Of a DNA stretch of 17,529 bases, positions 1 through 5,642 are shown piece by piece. A program made the position numbers and the translations under genes. Position 1 is the stretch's first letter; each line of letters begins with the position of its first letter. A model generated the notes under the pieces. That model ran no database searches, had not been told where the DNA came from, and worked only from the letters and a program-made list of their open reading frames with translations. The DNA comes from JACDBZ01 sp038233215 (GTDB lineage Bacteria; Chloroflexota; Limnocylindria; QHBO01): contig JBBSML010000037.1 of the NCBI GenBank assembly GCA_038233215.1, positions 1 to 17,529 on the forward strand, given 5' to 3'.

Positions 1-1
1 C

Positions 2-886
2 CTCGAGGCCCTGCGCGCCGCGGGACGCAGCCCACGCACCATCGAGTGGTACCGCGCCTTCCTGGCCGAATTCGGTGCCTTCGTCGCGCGCGACGCAGCG
101 CCGGCACGTCTGGCCGACCGTGCTCCGCCGAACGCCCGGCGCTGGCTGGTGACGCTGCAGGCCCGCTCGCCGCGGCCTGCGCCCGCCAGTCTTGCCGGGC
201 GCATCCGCACCCTCAAGGCATTCGGCAGCTGGGTCACCGCCGAATACGACCTGGCCAAGCACCCGCTCGCCGGACTGCCCGTGCCCAAGGTGCCCGACCA
301 GTTGGTCCGCTCGTTGCGCGAGTCCGATGTGCGCCGCCTGCTGGCAGCGCTGGAGACCCACTCACGACAACCCGAGCGCGACCGCGCCGTGCTGCTGCTG
401 CTGCTCGACACAGGCCTGCGCATCGGTGAGGCTGGCGGGCTGCACGTGCGCGACGTAGACCTCGAGGCCGGCCGCTGCCGAGTGATGGGCAAGGGCGCAC
501 GGGAGCGGGTGGTACCGCTCGGCCGCACCGCGCGCCGGGCGCTGCGCCGCTACCTGCTCGTCGCGGGCCACCATGCCCGCACCGAGGCGCCGCTGTTCGC
601 TCAGGGCGGTGGCGAGCCGCTGTCAGTGGTCGGCCTGCAGCACCTTATCCGCCGTGTGGTAGCCGGCGCCGGCGAGTTGTCGGTGCACTGCACGCCGCAC
701 ATCCTGCGCCACACCTTCGCGCGCAACTTCCTGACCAACGGCGGCGACGTGTTCAGCCTGCAGCGCATCCTGGGCCACAGCCCGGCATCGCTGGAGATCA
801 CGCGCCGCTACGTGCGCCTGCTCGACGACGACCTGCGCGAGGCTCACCGCCGCGCCTCGCCGGTCGATCGTCTGGGCCTGCGCTGA
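2..886 (+). CDS. Tyrosine recombinase/integrase, XerC/D-like (5' end cut by window)
   Basis: This is a site-specific DNA recombinase that cuts and rejoins DNA through a tyrosine-3'-phosphate. The frame is open from base 2, so the start lies outside the window. The visible N-terminal part (SPRTIEWYRAFLAEFGAF) is the end of a SAM-like core-binding domain. The catalytic domain then follows with all family residues: the first Arg in DTGLRIGE (codon 419-421), the Lys turn MGKGARERVVPL, HILRH (His codon 698-700), LGH, and the nucleophile Tyr in RRYVRL (codon 809-811). An internal GTG at 149 would remove the core-binding domain, so I do not use it. The C-terminal part is clearly related to the recombinase at 2043-3044, which points towards it from the other side of the DUF3800 gene. 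It probably belongs to a mobile element and not to the chromosomal Xer pair, but the latter cannot be excluded. Confidence 0.93.
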   Translation, partial: LEALRAAGRSPRTIEWYRAFLAEFGAFVARDAAPARLADRAPPNARRWLVTLQARSPRPAPASLAGRIRTLKAFGSWVTAEYDLAKHPLAGLPVPKVPDQLVRSLRESDVRRLLAALETHSRQPERDRAVLLLLLDTGLRIGEAGGLHVRDVDLEAGRCRVMGKGARERVVPLGRTARRALRRYLLVAGHHARTEAPLFAQGGGEPLSVVGLQHLIRRVVAGAGELSVHCTPHILRHTFARNFLTNGGDVFSLQRILGHSPASLEITRRYVRLLDDDLREAHRRASPVDRLGLR

Positions 887-970
887 TGGTGGAATCCCAT
901 TTGAGCGCAGGTTTGAACGTCATTGCGCTCAGCGCCGCGATTCACGCTCGCACCGCGCCGGCCGCGACGA

Positions 971-1028
971 GTCAGGAGGCCACTACATGGCCTCGTGCTG
1001 ACCTCGTGCGTGATTTCGGCCTCCTGAC
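971..1028. repeat. Perfect 11-bp inverted repeat with 36-bp spacer
   Basis: The arms GTCAGGAGGCC (971-981) and GGCCTCCTGAC (1018-1028) are exact reverse complements. The left arm holds a perfect AGGAGG. Seven bases after it is an ATG at 987 that encodes only Met-Ala-Ser-Cys before a stop. The right arm would pair with that AGGAGG in RNA. The spacer also contains CCTCGTGC twice (991-998 and 1002-1009). The repeat lies in the 268-bp gap between the left recombinase and the DUF3800 gene, where I see no convincing gene. It could be a recombination-site remnant or an RNA stem upstream of DUF3800. Confidence 0.75.
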
Positions 1029-1154
1029 CATGAATCAGGTCGTCATGGCGCGTCGAGACTTCCCGGACCACGTGGTCGCACGAATCCCAATCTAGTTCAT
1101 GAGCCGCTGCTCGGCGTTCGACAGTGCCGCGGCTGTCCTCCACACTCCGCAATC

Positions 1155-1934
1155 ATGGGAGATAAGAAGGGAGACCCCGAGGGCAGACGACTTGCACGCC
1201 ACCGCGCTCAACTGCTCGCCGAGGCGGCCCGAGTCGCTCGTGTTCTGCAGGTGCTTGCCGAGCGTGCCGGCTTCGACGGTGCCGGAATCGCGGCTGTCGA
1301 GCGCGCGCTTGCGCGTGAAGAGCAGAACACGCTCGTGCGCGGCCACGGTCGACTCGAGCCCCGAACCCGCTACAAGCATCGGAGCGGGCAGCCACTGTTC
1401 GAGGATCGGGAGATCAACCTGCTATTCGCGGATGAATCTGGCATGCCGGGGCGTCAGCCGCATCAGCCCGAGGACTGCTTCGCCGTAGGGGCTGTGGCGA
1501 TGGACACGGGCCAGGAGGCGACGTACAAGGTGGCCGCGGACCGCGTGAAGAGCGAGTACTTCGGCACCACCGACATCACCTTCCACGAGCCTGAGATGCG
1601 TGAGCACACCGGCCGCTACGAGTTCGGTGGAGATGTCGTGCGCCAGGCGGAGTTCGACGCCGCGATCAACCGTCTGGTCGGGGAGAGCGACTTCGTCGTG
1701 TTCGGCGTCGGAATCCGTAAGCGGGCATTCGAGGAGGAGTTCGTACAGCAAGGACTCGATCCCTACCTTCCATTCGACGTGTATGCGCTCGCGATCCACC
1801 TATTGCTCGAGCGCTATGTCGATTACCGCCGGGACGATATGGCGATGGGCAAGTTCGGCGTAAAGGTTTTCCCCGACAGCGACATCCGCCAGCTCATCGA
1901 AGAACATCGCGCCGTCGCCGACGGGGCGGAATAA
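1155..1934 (+). CDS. DUF3800 domain protein, possibly shortened
   Basis: This is a 259-residue protein of unknown biochemical function. From about residue 88 it shows the hallmarks of DUF3800: a hydrophobic strand ending in an acidic motif (LLFADESG, Asp93-Glu94), a second conserved block ITFHEPEMR (residues 142-150), then FVVFGVGIRKR and an alpha-helical segment YALAIHLLLERYVDY. DUF3800 genes are common in mobile and accessory DNA, and the acidic motifs are usually read as a possible metal-dependent nuclease site, although the activity is not established. The N-terminal 85 residues are charged and helical. The segment after RYVDY seems short. It passes within about 8 residues into MGKFGVKVFPDSDIRQ, which looks like a family C-terminus, so an internal deletion is possible. 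The ATG at 1155 has no clear ribosome-binding site. The neighbours are two inward-facing recombinases, suggesting cargo of a mobile element. Confidence 0.75.
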   Translation: MGDKKGDPEGRRLARHRAQLLAEAARVARVLQVLAERAGFDGAGIAAVERALAREEQNTLVRGHGRLEPRTRYKHRSGQPLFEDREINLLFADESGMPGRQPHQPEDCFAVGAVAMDTGQEATYKVAADRVKSEYFGTTDITFHEPEMREHTGRYEFGGDVVRQAEFDAAINRLVGESDFVVFGVGIRKRAFEEEFVQQGLDPYLPFDVYALAIHLLLERYVDYRRDDMAMGKFGVKVFPDSDIRQLIEEHRAVADGAE

Positions 1935-1937
1935 GAA

Positions 1938-1963
1938 GCGCCTCCGCCCGAAGGGGGAGGCGC
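1938..1963 (+). terminator. Strong GC-rich hairpin just after the DUF3800 stop codon
   Basis: GCGCCTCC (1938-1945) pairs with GGAGGCGC (1956-1963), and inner CCC/GGG extends the stem past one bulged G to a GAA loop. It begins 3 nt after the TAA. There is no U-run after it, so it is not a textbook intrinsic terminator, but it is well placed to end DUF3800 transcription. Confidence 0.5.
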
Positions 1964-1964
1964 C

Positions 1965-1983
1965 GATAGCGGAAACCGCTATC
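1965..1983. repeat. Second hairpin: 8-bp perfect stem, AAA loop
   Basis: GATAGCGG (1965-1972) and CCGCTATC (1976-1983) are perfect complements around AAA. It starts 1 nt after the preceding hairpin. Two weaker stems follow in the same spacer: CCGG/CCGG (1992-1995 with 2002-2005, loop CCGAAA) and CACGG/CCGTG (2019-2023 with 2035-2039). The whole 108-bp gap between the convergent DUF3800 and recombinase genes is therefore fold-prone. Confidence 0.65.
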
Positions 1984-2042
1984 CACTGCACCCGGCCGAA
2001 ACCGGATCCATTGAGTCTCACGGTAGCACATTTCCCGTGTTG

Positions 2043-3044
2043 TCAATCCCCCTCCAAGGTGCTCATTCTGAGCGTCGTGCCGCGTGTTGAGCGCTTGCCC
2101 AACAACCGATCGGCCGGTGAGGCCTCGCGATGCTTGGCGGCGAGGTCCGTATCCGCCAGGGCCACGTAGCGCTTGACCATGTCCAGCGTCGAGTGCCCAA
2201 GCATGCGCTGCAGGCTGAAGGCATCGCCGCCGTTCATGAGGTAGGCGCGGGCGAAGGTATGGCGCAGCAGGTGCGGGCTGCAGCGCCCGGGGATGCCGGC
2301 GCGGGTCTTGAGCCGCTTGAAGATGGATTGGATGCCCTTTGCGTCGAGTCGGCTGCCACCGCGCTCGGAGCGCAGGATGTGCTCCTCGGGGCCGAGCGCA
2401 TCACCGGCACGAAGGTAACGCAGCAAAGCCTGGCGCGCGGCATTACCGACCGGCACGATGCGCTCGCGGGCGCCCTTGCCCATGACCTTGACGCTGCCGT
2501 CGGGGCGCAGGTCGCACTGGCGCAGCCCAGCCAACTCGGACACGCGCAGGCCGGTGTCGAGCAGGAGGAGCACGATGGCCCGGTCGCGCACCGATCCCAG
2601 ATTGATGAGCCGGTGGAGGGCCTCGTCGGACAGCGGTTCGATGACCTTGTGCGGCACGTGTGGACGGCGCAACGAGCGCAGCGCGTGGCCCTCGGCCAGC
2701 CGCTCAGCGGCGCACCAGTTGCCGAAGGCCTTGAGGCCGCGCACGTAGCCCGCCACCGAGATCGGCGCCAGCGTCTGGCGCAGGGTCACCAGCCAGGCGC
2801 GCACCTCGTCGGCCGTCAGCGCGTCGAGTTGGCGGCGCGGGCCGAGGTCGCGCGCGGCGCGGCCTAGCACCATGCGATACCAGGTGATGGTGGCCGGCGA
2901 GGCGCCCTCCGCGGCGCGGGCGGTCAGAAACGCCTCGAGCGCCGCTCCGAAGGTGATGCGGGCCAGCGCTGAGTTAAGCGACCACGCGTTGCCGGTCGAA
3001 GAGTCAGGAGACCGTGAGTCATAAGTGTCAAGCGACCTAAGCAC
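2043..3044 (-). CDS. Tyrosine recombinase/integrase, XerC/D-like
   Basis: This is a complete 333-residue site-specific recombinase. The N-terminal SAM-like DNA-binding domain covers about residues 20-110 (LEAFLTARAAEGASPATITW). The catalytic domain carries DTGLRVSELAG, MGKGARERIVPV, HLLRHTFAR, LGH and the nucleophile Tyr in KRYVALADTD (codon 2168-2166). I place the start at the GTG at 3044 because a GGAGG lies 9 nt upstream of it. The open frame continues further upstream, but it would translate the tRNA-Gln gene, which cannot be right. The gene lies directly downstream of the tRNA-Gln 3' end and points away from it, typical of an integrase that uses that tRNA as its target. It shares patches of DNA identity with the left recombinase, for example ATGGGCAAGGGCGC and TTCAGCCTGCAGCGCAT. 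Confidence 0.92.
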   Translation of the reverse strand: MLRSLDTYDSRSPDSSTGNAWSLNSALARITFGAALEAFLTARAAEGASPATITWYRMVLGRAARDLGPRRQLDALTADEVRAWLVTLRQTLAPISVAGYVRGLKAFGNWCAAERLAEGHALRSLRRPHVPHKVIEPLSDEALHRLINLGSVRDRAIVLLLLDTGLRVSELAGLRQCDLRPDGSVKVMGKGARERIVPVGNAARQALLRYLRAGDALGPEEHILRSERGGSRLDAKGIQSIFKRLKTRAGIPGRCSPHLLRHTFARAYLMNGGDAFSLQRMLGHSTLDMVKRYVALADTDLAAKHREASPADRLLGKRSTRGTTLRMSTLEGD

Positions 3045-3052
3045 GATTCGTG

Positions 3053-3067
3053 TCCTCCGTCGGAGGA
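3053..3067 (-). promoter_or_regulatory. Hairpin that contains the integrase ribosome-binding site
   Basis: On the minus strand TCCTCC and GGAGGA flank a 3-base loop. The GGAGG is the only good Shine-Dalgarno for the integrase GTG start at 3044. In the folded state the site would be hidden, which could keep integrase translation low. The stem is only 6 bp, so the effect is an inference. Confidence 0.4.
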
Positions 3068-3114
3068 CCACCGATCGAGCGAATACACCACATGTGCCTT
3101 CACCGAGTGCTATG

Positions 3115-3132
3115 ACCACAACATGTTGTGGT
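3115..3132. repeat. 18-bp perfect palindrome between tRNA-Gln and integrase
   Basis: ACCACAACATGTTGTGGT reads the same on both strands with no spacer. It ends 12 bp from the tRNA CCA end and lies about 70 bp upstream of the integrase start. A smaller related palindrome, CACATGTG preceded by AC, is at 3089-3096. Such symmetry fits a dimeric protein binding site, either an operator for integrase expression or part of the attachment site. There is no U-run to suggest a terminator. Confidence 0.7.
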
Positions 3133-3144
3133 GTTGGCGAAGGG

Positions 3145-3219
3145 TGGCTGGGGAGGAAGGATTCGAACCTTCGATCTCCTGATCCAGAATCAGGCGCCTT
3201 ACCGCTTGGCCACTCCCCA
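3145..3219 (-). tRNA. tRNA-Gln (anticodon CTG)
   Basis: Read on the minus strand, the sequence folds as a full cloverleaf. The 7-bp acceptor stem is TGGGGAG with CTCCCCA. The D arm is GCC-AAGCGGTAA-GGC. The anticodon arm is CCTGA-TTCTGGA-TCAGG with anticodon CTG, which reads the Gln codon CAG. The variable loop is 5 nt, the T arm is GAAGG-TTCGAAT-CCTTC, then discriminator G and an encoded CCA (3147-3145). The acceptor stem starting with U1-A72 is typical of bacterial tRNA-Gln. The tandem position of an integrase past its 3' end suggests it serves as an integration site. Confidence 0.97.
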
Positions 3220-3254
3220 GTGGGCCCGCACGACCTGCGTCGCACGCGGGCGCC

Positions 3255-3283
3255 ATCTTACCGAGTCTGCGGACCCGTCACAA
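3255..3283 (-). promoter_or_regulatory. Sigma70-type promoter for tRNA-Gln
   Basis: On the minus strand the -35 TTGTGA (3283-3278) and -10 TAAGAT (3260-3255) are separated by exactly 17 bp. The predicted RNA start lies about 30 nt before the mature tRNA 5' end. The helicase gene starts on the other strand only 23 bp away, so its own promoter must overlap or interleave with this one. Confidence 0.7.
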
Positions 3284-3305
3284 TCGCGAGAGTGGCCCCA
3301 GCCCA

Positions 3306-5033
3306 ATGAGTGGCACACACCGTGCGGACAGGATGAAGGTGAACCAGAACAACGGAAGTAGCCAGGAAGACGGGTTCGGGGCGCTCGGGCTTCGGCCGGA
3401 GCTGCTGGAATGCCTGAACGAGCTCGGATACGAGGAGCCGACACCGGTCCAGCGCGAGGCCATTCCTCCGCTGCTCGATGGCCGCGATCTCCTGGCGGAG
3501 GCACCAACCGGCACCGGGAAGACGGCGGCCTTCGCGCTGCCGCTCCTCCAGGGGCTGCATCGGTCGGGATCCGGCGGGCCGGAAGGCCTGATCCTGGTTC
3601 CCACCAGGGAGCTGGCGATGCAGGTCGGGCAGGCGGTGCACCGATATGGGCGCGGGTTGAACGTGCAGGTGCTGCCGGTGTACGGCGGCCAGCCCATCGG
3701 TCATCAGCTGCGCGGGCTGAAGCGCGGTGTGGACGTGGTGGTGGCGACGCCAGGGCGTGCCGTGGACCATCTGAAGCGCGGTTCGCTGCGCTTGGACGAA
3801 GTTCGTTTCGTCATTCTCGACGAAGCCGATGAGATGCTCGACATGGGCTTCGCCGAGGACCTGGACGCCATCCTGGCCGAGTCACCGGATGAGCGGCAGA
3901 CGGCCCTCTTCTCAGCCACGATCTCGCCCGGGATCGCCCGGATCGCCTCGCGGCACCTTCGGGATCCGGTCCGGATCAGCCTGGCGCGCGAGGCGCCGTC
4001 GGCCGGTGAGCAGGCCCTGCTGCGCCAGATCGCCTACGTGGCGCCCCGCAGCCACAAGCTCGCCGCGCTGACCAGGATTTTGGACGTGGAGGTACCGACC
4101 TCGGTCCTGATCTTCGCCCGGACGCGACTCGAGGTGGAGGAGCTGAACGAGGCGCTTGCCGGGCGCGGCTACGATGCGGCGGCCCTGCATGGCGGGCTGG
4201 GGCAGGATCAGCGCGACCGGGTCATGTCACGCTTCCGTGACGGGTCGATCCAGGTGCTGGTGGCGACCGATGTTGCCGCCCGTGGACTCGATATCGAGCA
4301 GGTTTCGCACGTCGTCAACTACGACGTGCCGTCGGACCCCGATGCGTACGTGCACCGCACCGGTCGGACCGGGCGCGCAGGACGCAAGGGTGTCGCGATT
4401 ACGCTCGTCGAGCCCCGCGAGCAGCGGCTGCTGCGCAACATCGAGAGGTTGATCGGCCGGAAGATTGAGATCGCGCGCCTGCCCACGGTCGCGGACCTGC
4501 GCGCTCGACGGATGGAGCTCCTGGAGGGATCCCTGCGCGAGGCCCTGCTGGGCGACGATCTGGACCGATACCGTGGCGTCATCGAGCCACTGGCGGAGGA
4601 ATTCGATCCGTTCGATATCGCGCTGGCGGCTGCATCGGTCGCCGATCTCGGCTCTGGCGCCGATCGCGACGAACCCGAGCTTCCGGACCTCACCCTGCGC
4701 CCTCAGCGAGTGGACCCTGGTCCACGCGGCCTTCCACCCGGACCCCGGGCGTGGTCCGGGCCGCGGCGCGAATTCCGGGGGGGCGACGGCATGATCCGCC
4801 TTTATCTGGGTGGCGGACGCCAGGCGGGCATCCGACCGGCCGACATCGTGGGCGCCATCACGGCCGAGGCGGGCATCGGCGGGCGGGCCATTGGCGCAAT
4901 CGAGATCTTCGACCGCTATGCCCTCGTCGAGGTCCCGGATCAGGTGGCGGACGAGATCATCGCTGCGCTGCGCGCGGGCAGCATCCGAGGTCGCCGCTTT
5001 CCGGTCCATCGCGACAGGGACGTCCAGGGATAG
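3306..5033 (+). CDS. deaD: DEAD-box ATP-dependent RNA helicase with DbpA-type RNA-binding domain
   Basis: This is a 575-residue cytoplasmic RNA helicase of the DeaD/CsdA/CshA group, which unwinds short RNA duplexes in ribosome assembly and RNA decay. All helicase motifs are visible: the Q-motif region (FGALGLRPELLECLNELGYE, then PTPVQ), motif I APTGTGKT (66-73), Ia PTRELA, Ib TPGR, II DEAD (172-175), III SAT (203-205), IV LIFARTR, V ATDVAARGLDI and VI HRTGRTGRAGRKG (from 350). A proline- and arginine-rich linker (about 440-493) leads to a DbpA-like RNA-binding domain (about 494-572, MIRLYLGGGRQAGIRPADIV onward). The start is uncertain: ATG 3306 has no clear ribosome site, while ATG 3333 has a nearby GGACAGG. 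The symbol is assigned from domain order; cshA-like is equally possible. Confidence 0.95.
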   Translation: MSGTHRADRMKVNQNNGSSQEDGFGALGLRPELLECLNELGYEEPTPVQREAIPPLLDGRDLLAEAPTGTGKTAAFALPLLQGLHRSGSGGPEGLILVPTRELAMQVGQAVHRYGRGLNVQVLPVYGGQPIGHQLRGLKRGVDVVVATPGRAVDHLKRGSLRLDEVRFVILDEADEMLDMGFAEDLDAILAESPDERQTALFSATISPGIARIASRHLRDPVRISLAREAPSAGEQALLRQIAYVAPRSHKLAALTRILDVEVPTSVLIFARTRLEVEELNEALAGRGYDAAALHGGLGQDQRDRVMSRFRDGSIQVLVATDVAARGLDIEQVSHVVNYDVPSDPDAYVHRTGRTGRAGRKGVAITLVEPREQRLLRNIERLIGRKIEIARLPTVADLRARRMELLEGSLREALLGDDLDRYRGVIEPLAEEFDPFDIALAAASVADLGSGADRDEPELPDLTLRPQRVDPGPRGLPPGPRAWSGPRREFRGGDGMIRLYLGGGRQAGIRPADIVGAITAEAGIGGRAIGAIEIFDRYALVEVPDQVADEIIAALRAGSIRGRRFPVHRDRDVQG

Positions 5034-5042
5034 GACCCGAGG

Positions 5043-5068
5043 TTGGTCTGCATTGGTCCGTATCGGTC
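5043..5068. repeat. Three 10-bp direct repeats (TTGGTC core)
   Basis: TTGGTC at 5043 and 5053 and TCGGTC at 5063 recur with an exact 10-bp period, one helical turn. They lie 10 nt after the helicase stop and about 130 nt before the next gene. They may be a protein-binding array or chance. The rest of the 160-bp gap shows no clear promoter or terminator. Confidence 0.5.
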
Positions 5069-5193
5069 CAGTGTGCTCCGAGGCCAGCCGTTGGTAAGGC
5101 CGCAGATATCCGAACGGCCACTCGTCGCGCAATCGGCTACCCCGTATCGTCAGCGGTGACGAAGGCAGCCCCACATTCGATGAAAGGATTTCC

Positions 5194-5580
5194 ATGCACC
5201 AGGTGCGGTCCCAGGAGTGGCACAGGTTTGGATTCGGTGGTCCACCGGAGCCCTGGGATCACGGCGCGCTTCGAGATCTCGATCGCCTGGCGACGTCGTA
5301 CTTCCTGGACATCCTGGAATCGCATAGGGTCGCGATGGCCGTGAGCAACGAGGATGACCTGCGGAAGCGCATCGAAGATCTCTTTGCCACGGCCACCCGC
5401 CAGAAGCACGAAATTGACTACACGCTTCGCCATTGGGCGACACCGATCGAGCGCGCGCGAGTGGAGGACCGACTCGGATCGTTGATGCGCATCGGCATGC
5501 GCCTGCGCGAACTGCGCAAGTCACCGGCGGCGCTGAACCACGCTTCGACCCCTTCGCCGGAGCCGATGCCGGCCGCGTGA
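5194..5580 (+). CDS. Small uncharacterised protein
   Basis: I do not recognise this 128-residue protein. It is probably real: the ATG has a well-placed AAGGA 5 nt upstream (5184-5188), third codon positions are GC-rich as in the neighbours, and the frame is uninterrupted. The first 25 residues are rich in Trp, His, Gly and Pro. Residues about 27-110 are charged and likely alpha-helical (for example EDDLRKRIEDLFATATRQKH and a following RVEDRLGSLMRIGMRLRELR). The tail is rich in Pro and Ala. There is no signal peptide or membrane segment. It precedes the dehydratase gene by 62 nt in the same direction, so they may share a transcript. Confidence 0.65.
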   Translation: MHQVRSQEWHRFGFGGPPEPWDHGALRDLDRLATSYFLDILESHRVAMAVSNEDDLRKRIEDLFATATRQKHEIDYTLRHWATPIERARVEDRLGSLMRIGMRLRELRKSPAALNHASTPSPEPMPAA

Positions 5581-5642
5581 GCCTCGTGCGGGCACGTGGT
5601 ACGGGACTAACGCAGCATCAGCGCACCTGCGACACTCGAAGC

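Noticed and set aside
971..1028. Integron attC site
   Set aside because: No conserved AAC/GTT core sequences at the arm ends, and the recombinases lack an obvious integron-integrase context.
886..1095. 69-codon plus-strand frame whose ATG overlaps the left recombinase stop (TGATG)
   Set aside because: No recognisable family, composition unlike a coding gene, and it runs through the 11-bp inverted repeat. The overlap alone is not enough.
2130..2867. 245-codon open frame antisense to the right recombinase
   Set aside because: It mirrors the recombinase codons and has no independent signal.
4227..5195. 322-codon open frame antisense to the helicase gene
   Set aside because: It is a shadow of the helicase coding sequence and ends in its downstream gap; no recognisable protein.
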